Assembly: GCA_047606825.1 (NCBI GenBank)
Contig: JASGDY010000024.1
Coordinates: 1 to 21,036 of the forward strand
Length of the DNA stretch: 21,036 nucleotides
Source: Rhizosphaericola sp047606825
GTDB lineage: Bacteria; Bacteroidota; Bacteroidia; Chitinophagales; Chitinophagaceae
Reading direction: 5' to 3'
Both the position numbers and the translations under genes were made by a program. Below the pieces are notes generated by a model, which was given only the letters and a program-made list of their open reading frames with translations, was not told the origin of the DNA and ran no database searches. Positions 13,747-21,036 of the stretch are shown here, piece by piece. Position 1 is the stretch's first letter; every line of letters starts with the position of its first letter.

Positions 13747-15369
13747 TTACTTCCCCAACGCATTGAGTGCGGCATGCACTGCCGTGTCTTTTTGGTTGTG
13801 GATGACATAGTAACCTTCGGGGTACCATATTACACGGGCTATACAGGCTTTGAGGTCGTCGAGGAGCAATGTCTTCGTTTTGGAATCGGTATTGGCGAGG
13901 TCGATGTTTTTGCTTTGGGCCAACTGGACGAGTCCGTTCCATTCTTGTTCGCTTGGTTGGTATTGGGCATTCAATTCCAATGGAGACTTGTAGGTGTCGA
14001 ACATGCTTTTGCGATCTTCGTAACATTTCAACGCATATTCATTGAGCCAACCGTGGATACGCAGATCAAGTACAGGCGTGGTCAATGCCGTCGGGTCATA
14101 GCCGACAAACACATCGGGCGTGATGCCACCGCCGTCGTAAACGGTTTTCCCGCCTGGCGTGATAAACATTTTCCCACGGTTTTTGGTGGTGTCGCCATGT
14201 TCCAGCTCTCCGTTGTCGAGCCTTTTTTGCAAATCCCTTGCATAGTCGTCGGTATCGTTGTTGTATGCCTTTTGGATGCAGCGGCCGAGCGGAGTGTAAT
14301 ATCTGGCAATGGTCAGTCGCAGCGCACCGCCGTTGGAAAGGTTGTATTGTTCCTGCACCAGGCCTTTCCCAAAAGTGCGACGCCCGACCATGGCAGCCCT
14401 GTCCCAATCCTGCAGCGCTCCTGCAATGATCTCGCTCGCGGAGGCCGTCTCTTCGTCTACCAATACGGCAATTTTGCCTTTTTCGAAAACGCCCTCCCTT
14501 TTGCATTTATAGTCTTTTCTTCCGGTTTTTGAACCTTGGGTGTACACCACAAGTCTGTCGTCCGGCAAAAATTCGTCCACGATATCGACTGCCTGTTGCA
14601 TCACGCCTCCGCCATTGCCTCTCAAGTCCAAAACCAATTGTTGCAAACCCGATTTTTTCAGCTTTTCCATTGCGATCATAAATTCAGGATAGGTCGTTTC
14701 GGTGAAGCGCGTTATTTTTATATAACCCGTGTTGGGCGCGAGCATATAGGCGGCCACGACGGACGGTTTGGGTACGACGGCTTTCTTGACCGTAAACGTC
14801 CGCAAATGGTTGTTGCGCACGACGGTCAGCGTCATTTTCCGGTCCTTGACATTCTTGATATGCGTGCGCACGCTGTCGGCCGTAAAATTATTGCCAACAA
14901 GCGAAATATGGTCATTGACGGCAATCAGACGGTCACCTTTTTGCAGACCTGCCTTGGCGGAAGGCCCGTCGGCAAAGAGGTTTACGACGACAGCCGTATC
15001 GCCTTTCATCTGGTAGTCCAGGCCGAGACCTTGGTAGGCGCCTGCCATGTCTTCATTGATGCCCTGCAATGCCGCCGGTGTGATGTAAGTGGTGTGCGGG
15101 TCGAGACCGGTCAGAATCTTACTGATGGACTGGGTCTGGAAAGAATCCATATTGATTGGATCTACATATTCGGTGTTGACAAGTCCGATGATTTCCTCCA
15201 TCGGAGAACGGTGTTCGTTACGGAAAAATTTGGCACCGATCCTGTCCCGGCTCAACTTGTAGCCAATAAACATTCCTCCTACCAATACAAGGGAAAACAT
15301 TAACGGAAGCCAGATCTGATATTTTCTGTTGCGCATGACGATGTTGTAAAGAGGTGCGAATATCCGCAT
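13747..15369 (-). CDS. S41 family C-terminal processing peptidase (CtpA/Prc-like)
   Basis: 540 residues: a short cytoplasmic start, a signal-anchor helix (about 19-37), a DPHTTY motif (90-95), a PDZ domain (about 105-195, with YQGLGLDYQ and GPSAKAGLQKGDRL), and the S41 catalytic core. The core shows LDLRGNGGG (248-255), ETASASE with the probable nucleophile S310, and FGKG with general-base K335, the normal 25-residue spacing; D321 fits the accessory Asp. It degrades or trims envelope proteins from the C-terminus in the periplasm. The C-terminal extension (about 395-540) is usual for Bacteroidota members. A second Met (residue 12, near 15336) is an alternative start just before the anchor. It is divergent from the BadF-like kinase gene, with 85 bases for both promoters. 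Confidence 0.93.
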   Translation of the reverse strand: MRIFAPLYNIVMRNRKYQIWLPLMFSLVLVGGMFIGYKLSRDRIGAKFFRNEHRSPMEEIIGLVNTEYVDPINMDSFQTQSISKILTGLDPHTTYITPAALQGINEDMAGAYQGLGLDYQMKGDTAVVVNLFADGPSAKAGLQKGDRLIAVNDHISLVGNNFTADSVRTHIKNVKDRKMTLTVVRNNHLRTFTVKKAVVPKPSVVAAYMLAPNTGYIKITRFTETTYPEFMIAMEKLKKSGLQQLVLDLRGNGGGVMQQAVDIVDEFLPDDRLVVYTQGSKTGRKDYKCKREGVFEKGKIAVLVDEETASASEIIAGALQDWDRAAMVGRRTFGKGLVQEQYNLSNGGALRLTIARYYTPLGRCIQKAYNNDTDDYARDLQKRLDNGELEHGDTTKNRGKMFITPGGKTVYDGGGITPDVFVGYDPTALTTPVLDLRIHGWLNEYALKCYEDRKSMFDTYKSPLELNAQYQPSEQEWNGLVQLAQSKNIDLANTDSKTKTLLLDDLKACIARVIWYPEGYYVIHNQKDTAVHAALNALGK

Positions 15370-15454
15370 AAAAAAGCGAATATTGGTGGAAATCGACCCT
15401 TAGCTGCCGAAAAGTGCTTTTTGTTTGTAACTTTCCCGCCAAATTTTCAAGACT

Positions 15455-16306
15455 ATGTCCTCCATACTGATTGCCGACAGCGGCGCCACCAAATGTGAAT
15501 GGGTTTTGCTAGCCAACGGCAAGAAAAAGAAAATCGTGACGCAGGGCATCTCGCCATATTTCCTTTCAGGTGAACAAATCGCCGACCTACTCGCAAGAGA
15601 CCTGCTCCCCAAATTGAAAAACGCGGCCATCGACGCGGTTTATTATTACGGTACGGGCTTGCTCAACCACAGTAATATCAAGCTGTTGGAGAAAGTTTTG
15701 AAAAAAACTTTTCCACACACCAAGACGATAAAGGCAACCGATGACGTGTACGCTGTGGCGCACGCGACCTGCGGCGACCAAAAGGGCATCGCCTGCATAT
15801 TGGGTACAGGTTCCAACGCCTGCTTCTACAACGGAAAGAAAATCACGGAAAGGCGCACCGGTATCGGCTATGTACTGGGCGACGAGGGAAGTGGCGCATA
15901 CCTGGGCAAGAAAGTGCTGCAATACTATCTTTACAACACTTTTGACGAGGAACTGATGGCAAAATTCATTGCCCGTTTCCAAGTCGCAAATTCATTTGAA
16001 ATCATAGAACACGTGTACCGCCAACCTTTGGCAAACCGCTATATTGCGAGTTTTGCGATTTTCTTGGCCGAAAACCGTGGACACTATATGGTTGAAAATA
16101 TCATCGAGGACGGACTCAACGATTTCATCTTCACGCACCTGTGCAAATTTCCACAGGTCTGGTCGCATCCCATCCATTTTTCGGGCAGTATTGCCTACGG
16201 GTTTAGGGACGTGCTGCACGACTTGTGCAATGCCTATGAATTGACGATTGGCAGTATCGTGAAAGAGCCTATGCCGGGACTGATAAAATATTATTCGGAG
16301 GTGTAG
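15455..16306 (+). CDS. BadF/BadG/BcrA/BcrD-type ATPase, N-acetylglucosamine kinase-like
   Basis: A 283-residue actin-fold (ASKHA) phosphotransferase. Phosphate-binding loops are ADSGATKCEW (7-16) and GTGSNAC (117-123), with GDEGSGAYLG (142-151) and, near the C-terminus, FSGSIAYGF. In Bacteroidota, proteins of this size and pattern are usually annotated as N-acetylglucosamine kinases, phosphorylating amino sugars from peptidoglycan or chitin; the related BadF/HgdC family activates dehydratases, but the Fe-S cysteines of those are not evident here. The start ATG 15455 opens straight into the first beta-strand. No amino-sugar genes adjoin it, though mannose-6-phosphate isomerase lies 3 kb away. 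Confidence 0.88.
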   Translation: MSSILIADSGATKCEWVLLANGKKKKIVTQGISPYFLSGEQIADLLARDLLPKLKNAAIDAVYYYGTGLLNHSNIKLLEKVLKKTFPHTKTIKATDDVYAVAHATCGDQKGIACILGTGSNACFYNGKKITERRTGIGYVLGDEGSGAYLGKKVLQYYLYNTFDEELMAKFIARFQVANSFEIIEHVYRQPLANRYIASFAIFLAENRGHYMVENIIEDGLNDFIFTHLCKFPQVWSHPIHFSGSIAYGFRDVLHDLCNAYELTIGSIVKEPMPGLIKYYSEV

Positions 16307-16407
16307 GGTTGCAAGATTAGTCGTCAGTCGGCAGTGGGCGAAGAAGTCGGTTTTCCTTACGCTCCAAACCTAAGTTCTGAAATCTTAATCCAAAATTCAT
16401 AAATCAT

Positions 16408-18522
16408 TTGGCAACGACGGAACATAAAAACATATTGGACACGCCGATTGAATACCTGAAAGGCGTCGGTCCTTTGCGTGGCGACATGTTGCGCAAGGAA
16501 CTGCAATTGTTTATGTTCCGGGATTTGCTGACCTATTTCCCGTTGCGGCACATCGACCGCACGCGGATAGACCCGATTAACCGTATCAATTTCCAAAGCG
16601 AATATGTACAGGTTGCGGGAAAGATAACGCAAGCCGACATATTGGGCGAGAAACGCGGCAGACGTCTGGTGGCTTACCTTTCGGACGGCACAGGCGAGAT
16701 GGAGCTTGTATGGTTCCAGGGCATCAACTGGATTCAAAAAACGATTGTAGTAGGTGCGCGCGTCGTCGCATTCGGGAAAGTTTCTTTCTTCAACGGTAAA
16801 CCTCAGATGTCGCACCCGGAAATAGAAACAACGCTCAGCCAACCGCAGGCAAAAACACATCTGGAACCTGTCTATCCGTCCACCGAAAAGCTGAAAGCAA
16901 AAGGCATCAACAGTAAAATGTTGGCCAAAATGATGGAGGTCTTATTTGCCCAGCTTCGTGAAAAAGACATTCCGGAAAACCTGCCCGAATATCTCTTGAC
17001 CGAGCTGCGGCTGATGCCACGTTTCCAGGCTTTTGTCGCCATCCATTTTCCTAAAGACGAAACGGACTACCATGCCGCCTTGCGCCGTTTGAAATTTGAG
17101 GAACTTTTTTTGGCGCAGCTACGGCTGGCGTTGATACGCATCCAACGGCACCGCAGCAGCCATGGTGTTGTTTTTGAAAAAGTCGGTTCCTTGTTCAATA
17201 CTTTTTACGAACAATACCTGCCTTTTGCTCTGACAGGCGCGCAGAAAAGGGTTTTGAAAGAAATAAGGCACGACACCGGAAAGGGTTTTCAGATGAACCG
17301 ACTTTTGCAGGGCGACGTCGGCAGCGGCAAGACCATCGTCGCCCTGCTGACGATGCTGCTGGCGGTAGACAACGGTTTCCAAAGTTGCCTGATGGCACCG
17401 ACCGAGATATTGGCACGCCAGCATTATCAGGGTTTGAGCGAGCTGATTAAAGACTTGCCCGTTGAGATGCGGATATTGACCGGAACGACGAAAACCAAGG
17501 AGCGCAACCAGATTTTGCAGGAGCTGGAAGCGGGGAAAGTACAACTCTTGGTCGGCACGCACGCCATCATCGAAGAGCGCGTGCAGTTCCAAAACCTCGG
17601 TCTCGCCATTGTGGACGAACAGCATCGTTTCGGTGTGGCACAACGAGCCAAACTCTGGAAAAAAGCTGCTATTCCGCCACATATTTTGGTCATGACGGCC
17701 ACGCCGATACCGCGCACGCTCGCAATGACGGCGTATGGCGACCTCGATTACAGCGTGATGGACGAGTTGCCCCCGGGTCGCAAACCTATATTGACGGTGC
17801 ACCGCAACGAGATGCAGCGTGCCAGCGTGATGGATTTCGTCAAATCCGAAATCGCAGGCGGCCGCCAAGCGTACATCATCTATCCACTGATTGAGGAAAG
17901 CGAAAAACTTAGTTATGAAGACCTGATGCAAGGTTACGAACAAGTAAAAAGTTATTTTCCCGAACCGAAATACCTTATCAGTATGGTACACGGCCGCCAG
18001 CCGACAGAAGAAAAAAACACCAATATGCAGCGATTCGTGGAGGGCAACACGCAGATTATGGTCAGCACGACGGTCATCGAAGTGGGTGTCAACGTGCCGA
18101 ACGCCAGCGTGATGGTGATTGAGAGCTCGGAGAAATTTGGTTTGTCGCAACTGCACCAGTTGCGCGGGCGCGTCGGGCGCGGCAGCGAAAAAAGCTACTG
18201 CATCCTCCTGACCGGCTCCAAACTCAGCAACGACGCACGCGAACGCATTAAAACCCTATGCGCCACCAACGACGGCTTTAAAATTGCGGAAAAAGACCTC
18301 GAACTGCGTGGCCCAGGCGATATCGAAGGCACGCGCCAAAGCGGTGCGCTGAACTTTAAAATCGCCAGCATCGTAGAAGACAAACCTATTTTGGAAGCCG
18401 CAAAACACTACGCGGAAAAGCTCACGACGGAAGACGAAACGCTTTCCCTGCCACGGCACCAAGTATTGAAACGATACCTCATGGCACAAAAGGGAAAAAC
18501 CGCCTGGAGCAAGATATCGTGA
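16408..18522 (+). CDS. recG: ATP-dependent DNA helicase RecG
   Basis: 704 residues, the normal RecG length. The N-terminal wedge/OB domain begins LDTPIEYLKGVGPLRGDML; the helicase core has Walker A GDVGSGKT (302-309), DEQH (403-406, then RFG), MTATPIPRTLA, and motif VI QLRGRVGRG. It remodels stalled replication forks and Holliday junctions. The likely start is TTG at 16408, because the conserved N-terminus begins a few codons later and no ATG is available before residue 27. A weak start may keep RecG levels low. The 101-base gap before it (16307-16407) shows only a GTCGTCAGTCGGCAGT-type simple repeat and no clear promoter. Confidence 0.97.
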   Translation: MATTEHKNILDTPIEYLKGVGPLRGDMLRKELQLFMFRDLLTYFPLRHIDRTRIDPINRINFQSEYVQVAGKITQADILGEKRGRRLVAYLSDGTGEMELVWFQGINWIQKTIVVGARVVAFGKVSFFNGKPQMSHPEIETTLSQPQAKTHLEPVYPSTEKLKAKGINSKMLAKMMEVLFAQLREKDIPENLPEYLLTELRLMPRFQAFVAIHFPKDETDYHAALRRLKFEELFLAQLRLALIRIQRHRSSHGVVFEKVGSLFNTFYEQYLPFALTGAQKRVLKEIRHDTGKGFQMNRLLQGDVGSGKTIVALLTMLLAVDNGFQSCLMAPTEILARQHYQGLSELIKDLPVEMRILTGTTKTKERNQILQELEAGKVQLLVGTHAIIEERVQFQNLGLAIVDEQHRFGVAQRAKLWKKAAIPPHILVMTATPIPRTLAMTAYGDLDYSVMDELPPGRKPILTVHRNEMQRASVMDFVKSEIAGGRQAYIIYPLIEESEKLSYEDLMQGYEQVKSYFPEPKYLISMVHGRQPTEEKNTNMQRFVEGNTQIMVSTTVIEVGVNVPNASVMVIESSEKFGLSQLHQLRGRVGRGSEKSYCILLTGSKLSNDARERIKTLCATNDGFKIAEKDLELRGPGDIEGTRQSGALNFKIASIVEDKPILEAAKHYAEKLTTEDETLSLPRHQVLKRYLMAQKGKTAWSKIS

Positions 18523-18771
18523 CGGTTGTCAATAGGCATCCTCGATGGGTACGATTCTGATTTTTTAAATAGTCCGGTTCTTTGCCGGTGTGAAACAGAG
18601 AAAGAAACCACAGGCAATCAGCATTGAACACAAAATAAGGCAAAGGGTAAAGCCCAAAAGCGTCTCAACGCATTAAGCATTCCGTATGGTGTCATGTCAA
18701 TAGTAAAATGACCTCTATTGTGGTATCCATGATGCAATCTTTAGAAGAGGTTGGTGACTTTTGACTTAATG

Positions 18772-19137
18772 CTAAAAATATACGTCCCAATTCACGTGGA
18801 TTTCCTTTATTTTATTGAGGTGCAGGACGATGGCGACGACATCAAACTGCACCTTTTTCCATTGCGGGAACTGTACCTGGTAGGCTTCTGCGGCATCTTT
18901 CAGGAAATTCATTTTCTGTGGGGAAACGGCGGTTTCCGGAAGTCCGTATTTGGTGGAGGTTCTGGTTTTTACCTCGATGAAATGGATGATGTCTCCTTTG
19001 TGGGCGATGATGTCCACTTCGCGTCTGCGAAACCGCCAGTTGCGTTCCACAATCGTAAAGCCAAACTGCGAAAAATGCGCTGCGGCAAGATGCTCACCGA
19101 GTTGCCCTGTTTGGATATGTGGTGCGGTACCGCTCAT
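18772..19137 (-). CDS. YraN family (UPF0102) nuclease-fold protein
   Basis: 121 residues, the usual YraN length. The nuclease-like core is present: GQLGEHLAAAHFSQFGFTIV, then ERNWRFRRREVDIIA (31-45; D42) and FIEVKTR (53-59; E55, K57), the E...D...ExK pattern of restriction-endonuclease folds. The family is widespread and often near ribosomal or repair genes; its in-vivo role is not settled. It is divergent from manA across 94 bases. The 249-base gap on its other side, after recG (18523-18771), holds nothing I can support: open stretches but no convincing gene, and only weak hairpins. Confidence 0.92.
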   Translation of the reverse strand: MSGTAPHIQTGQLGEHLAAAHFSQFGFTIVERNWRFRRREVDIIAHKGDIIHFIEVKTRTSTKYGLPETAVSPQKMNFLKDAAEAYQVQFPQWKKVQFDVVAIVLHLNKIKEIHVNWDVYF

Positions 19138-19231
19138 GTCTACTTTCTGTTTACAGCAATTTAGGTGAAAATACTTGGACTTACTTAAAAATGGGCGTTA
19201 ATTTGTAATTCCTAATTTTCAATAATTAAAC

Positions 19232-20428
19232 ATGAACAAAATATTCCCCATCAAAGGTGTCGTGCAGCATTATGCCTGGGGCGGACACCATTTCTTACCC
19301 GAACTTTTGCATCTTGAAAACCCGTCCAACGAACCGTGGGCGGAATATTGGATGGGCGCACATCCCAAAGCTCCGTCCATCGACGTGGAAAACGGAAAAA
19401 GTCTAAAGGAAATCATCGATGCCAATCCTGCTGATACGATTGGTGAAAAAGTCAATACGCAGTTTGGCGAATTGCCTTATCTGTTCAAGGTTTTGGACGT
19501 GAAAGAGATGTTGTCCATACAGGTGCATCCTTCCAAGGAAGAAGCCGAAAAAGGTTTTGACGCGGAGGAAAAAGCAGGCATTCCGATTTCGGCTTCGACA
19601 CGCAACTATAAAGACCGCAACCACAAACCGGAAGTGATGGTCGCGCTCAGTGAGTTTTGGCTATTGCATGGTTTCCTGCCGGAAGACAAGCTGGCAAAGG
19701 TTTTGGAGGAAGTTCCGGAGTTTCGGTCCCTGGTTTCCCTGTTCAACGGTAAAGACTATAGAGCACTTTACCAATATGTCATGGAACTGCCGCAAGCGGA
19801 AGTGGACAATATGCTGCTGCCGCTTATCCAACATGAACTCGACAAAAAATCCAGAGGTGAACTCCAAAAATCCGATGCCGGCTGGTGGGTCTGCAAACTA
19901 TACGAAAACGAAGTGCCGACCCGCAATATCGACAAAGGAATCTACTCCATTTATTTCTTCAATATCGTGAAAGCCAATCCCGGCGAGGCGGTCTTCCAGG
20001 CGGCGGGAATCCCACACGCGTATCTCGAAGGTCAAAACATGGAACTGATGGCCAACAGCGACAATGTACTGCGCGGCGGCCTCACGCCCAAGCATGTGGA
20101 CGTACCGGAGCTGCTCAAACACACGTTGTTCCAGGCGGTGCATCCACGTGTGATGAAAGCCGCGTCCAGCAAGGAAACCGAAACGATATTCGAGTGTCCA
20201 GTGCCTGATTTTGGGCTGTCGATGATACAATTGGAAGATGGTCAGGAATGGCGTTCCAAAACGACTTCGCTGGAGATTTTGTTTCTGGTGGAAGGCGATG
20301 TGTTTGTGTCTGGACCGGCCAATATGCTCACCTTGCAAAAAGGACAGGCGGTAGCGATATTGACCGATTCGGAATATATGTTGAAAGCGACGGAGAGGAC
20401 GACGGTGTTCAAGGCGTTTGTTCCTTAA
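19232..20428 (+). CDS. manA: Mannose-6-phosphate isomerase, class I
   Basis: 398 residues. The type I phosphomannose isomerase signature is complete: QHYAWGG start, zinc ligands in IQVHP (Q97, H99), HKPEV (E134) and IPHAYL (H262), and the catalytic Arg in NVLRGGLT (R281). It interconverts mannose-6-phosphate and fructose-6-phosphate in the cytoplasm, supplying GDP-mannose synthesis or mannose catabolism. ATG 19232 follows an AT-rich leader. No other mannose gene is adjacent. A perfect hairpin with a GAGA loop lies 25 bases after its stop. Confidence 0.95.
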   Translation: MNKIFPIKGVVQHYAWGGHHFLPELLHLENPSNEPWAEYWMGAHPKAPSIDVENGKSLKEIIDANPADTIGEKVNTQFGELPYLFKVLDVKEMLSIQVHPSKEEAEKGFDAEEKAGIPISASTRNYKDRNHKPEVMVALSEFWLLHGFLPEDKLAKVLEEVPEFRSLVSLFNGKDYRALYQYVMELPQAEVDNMLLPLIQHELDKKSRGELQKSDAGWWVCKLYENEVPTRNIDKGIYSIYFFNIVKANPGEAVFQAAGIPHAYLEGQNMELMANSDNVLRGGLTPKHVDVPELLKHTLFQAVHPRVMKAASSKETETIFECPVPDFGLSMIQLEDGQEWRSKTTSLEILFLVEGDVFVSGPANMLTLQKGQAVAILTDSEYMLKATERTTVFKAFVP

Positions 20429-20453
20429 AGTAAAAAGGCAAAAGTAACAAATG

Positions 20454-20475
20454 TGGTCGGTGGAGACACCGACCA
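20454..20475. repeat. Dispersed palindrome, copy 2, after manA
   Basis: TGGTCGGTG (20454-20462) pairs perfectly with CACCGACCA (20467-20475) around a GAGA tetraloop. Read in reverse it is nearly the same as the hairpin at 11523-11544. With no T-run after it, it looks like a dispersed repeat, though it could serve as a 3' end structure for the manA message. Confidence 0.65.
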
Positions 20476-20619
20476 TTAAGATAAAATAGGGCTTTGAAAA
20501 TCGGATAATTTTAGAAAATGATACGTTCGGCGCATATTCATTCCTGCGCGCGTTGCCACTGGTGTAGGATTTTTGATAGCTTTGTAGTAATTTAAAAAAA
20601 TATAAAAATGAATTGACTT

Positions 20620-20911
20620 GTGAAAAAGTATCTTTGTAGATACCAACATTTGTGCATATTTCTTCAATGGAAAATTCAATCTCACAGATAAAATTGATGA
20701 GGTTACGCTTATATTTTATAATGACAAAGTTGTTTTGGAATATGGTGGTGGAGCGATTGGACTGCAATGTTTTCCTAAAATTATACCAAACACTAATATT
20801 AAACAGTCCAAATTAAGTCAGAAAAATATAGTCAAAACTGCAAGTTTTCATAATTTCTGTTTCGGTAACCGTGTTAACCTTTTCGCTTATAAAATCTTCT
20901 ACATTTTCTAA
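20620..20911 (+). pseudogene. Relic of a VapC-type PIN-domain toxin, frameshifted and truncated
   Basis: From GTG 20620 the frame gives V-K-K-Y, then one extra base (C at 20632) shifts it. In the next frame 20633-20704 reads FVDTNICAYFFNGKF, then NLTDKIDEV. This matches the opening of VapC toxins: FVDTN with the first catalytic Asp, then a short ...IxxV helix. After KIDEV the frame stays open to TAA at 20909 but no longer resembles a PIN domain; the later catalytic acidic residues are missing. So this is an inactivated 5' fragment fused to unrelated DNA. No intact VapB antitoxin is visible upstream. It lies just before the IS at 20941, so IS-linked deletion is plausible. Confidence 0.65.
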
Positions 20912-20940
20912 GAGGCTGTTTAAGTTAATTAAATTTTTTA

Positions 20941-21036
20941 CGGTATTGTTAAGTAAATATACTTTTTGTATATTTGCATCATGAAATGTGTGAAATGTAA
21001 TTCAGAAAACAAGGTAAAACGCGGTTTTGTAAAGGG
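20941..21036 (+). mobile_element. 5' end of an IS1-like insertion sequence (right copy)
   Basis: The first 88 bases are identical to the left-end copy (158 down to 71, minus strand). The terminus reads CGGTATTGTTAAG, followed by AAATATAC/GTATATTT, a small hairpin around TTTTT, and then the transposase start. The element runs off the window. Its target duplication cannot be checked, because the other end is not present. Just before it, GAGGCTGTTTAAG (20912-20924) resembles the end of another IS, but no transposase accompanies it. Confidence 0.75.
20981..21036 (+). CDS. IS1-like transposase (InsA-type zinc-ribbon start), partial
   Basis: The frame is open from ATG 20981 to the window end: 18 codons plus two bases, starting MKCVKCNSENKVKRGFVK. 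The CxxC at residues 3-6, then a Lys/Arg-rich GFVKG, resembles the zinc-ribbon N-terminus of IS1-family InsA proteins, which bind the IS ends. The second Cys pair and the DDE catalytic part would lie outside the window, so the family is provisional. Confidence 0.6.
   Translation, partial: MKCVKCNSENKVKRGFVK

Noticed and set aside
18523..18771. A possible short gene between recG and the YraN gene
   Set aside because: A frame is open on the minus strand for about 50 codons but lacks a good start and any recognisable protein character.
19898..20767. A 289-codon minus-strand frame over the end of manA and the intergenic region
   Set aside because: It overlaps the conserved end of manA and the VapC relic, has no recognisable domain, and changes character along its length.
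20830..20930. A minus-strand frame with protein-like sequence (LLENVEDFISEKVNTVTE) near the right IS, and a GAGGCTGTTTAAG motif like an IS end
   Set aside because: Only about 36 codons before a stop, no family recognised, and a single IS-end-like motif without its partner is not enough.
1..21036. CRISPR arrays, rRNA genes or a prophage
   Set aside because: No regularly spaced short repeats, no rRNA-like blocks and no phage structural or integrase genes were seen.

Overview
The window looks like Bacteroidota DNA (Sphingobacteriales or Chitinophagales type). The reasons are a SusC-style regulatory-domain/plug/barrel outer-membrane protein, 6-bladed beta-propeller proteins of the DUF5128 type, TAnnTTTG-like -7 boxes, weak Shine-Dalgarno signals, and an Nramp-universal stress protein fusion. 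Both ends lie inside copies of one insertion sequence (IS1-like, judged from a GGT terminus and a zinc-ribbon start MKCVKCNSENK). The left copy reads leftwards and the right copy rightwards, so the window is probably an assembly contig or chromosomal segment bounded by two IS copies. The left end is folded into a 75-bp perfect palindrome.

Layout. (1) 1-163: palindromic IS end. It abuts a LuxR-type regulator (to 904) that has lost its 5' end. (2) 932-1699 (-): a stand-alone E1-like ThiF/MoeB-type adenylyltransferase. (3) About 1740-6420: a very AT-rich island. It carries a nested inverted-repeat element, a 6-bladed beta-propeller protein, three paralogous short secreted peptides with an invariant C-x7-C spacing, a second lipoprotein-like propeller candidate and a MauE-like redox membrane protein. 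Within it a 105-bp intergenic repeat occurs twice. The MauE gene overlaps a large outer-membrane beta-barrel gene whose first ~60 codons are AT-rich and whose remainder is GC-rich. (4) 9197-9493: a non-coding block with a multi-hairpin element and a DtxR/MntR-like operator over a -7 box, in front of an Nramp metal transporter fused to a universal stress domain. (5) 11597-20428: ordinary chromosomal genes: a DUF1697 protein, a Tat-exported Gfo/Idh/MocA oxidoreductase, an S41 C-terminal processing protease (-), a BadF/N-acetylglucosamine kinase-like ATPase, RecG, a YraN-family nuclease-like protein (-) and mannose-6-phosphate isomerase. (6) 20429-21036: debris with a repeated palindrome and a frameshifted VapC-toxin relic, then the second IS copy.

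The most interesting unit is the AT-rich island. Its secreted Cys-pair peptides, MauE-like (disulfide-type) membrane protein, propellers and TonB-receptor-like barrel look like one envelope system for making, oxidising and handling small peptides. Its function is inferred, not shown. The rest is mostly housekeeping with small intergenic palindromes of at least three kinds.
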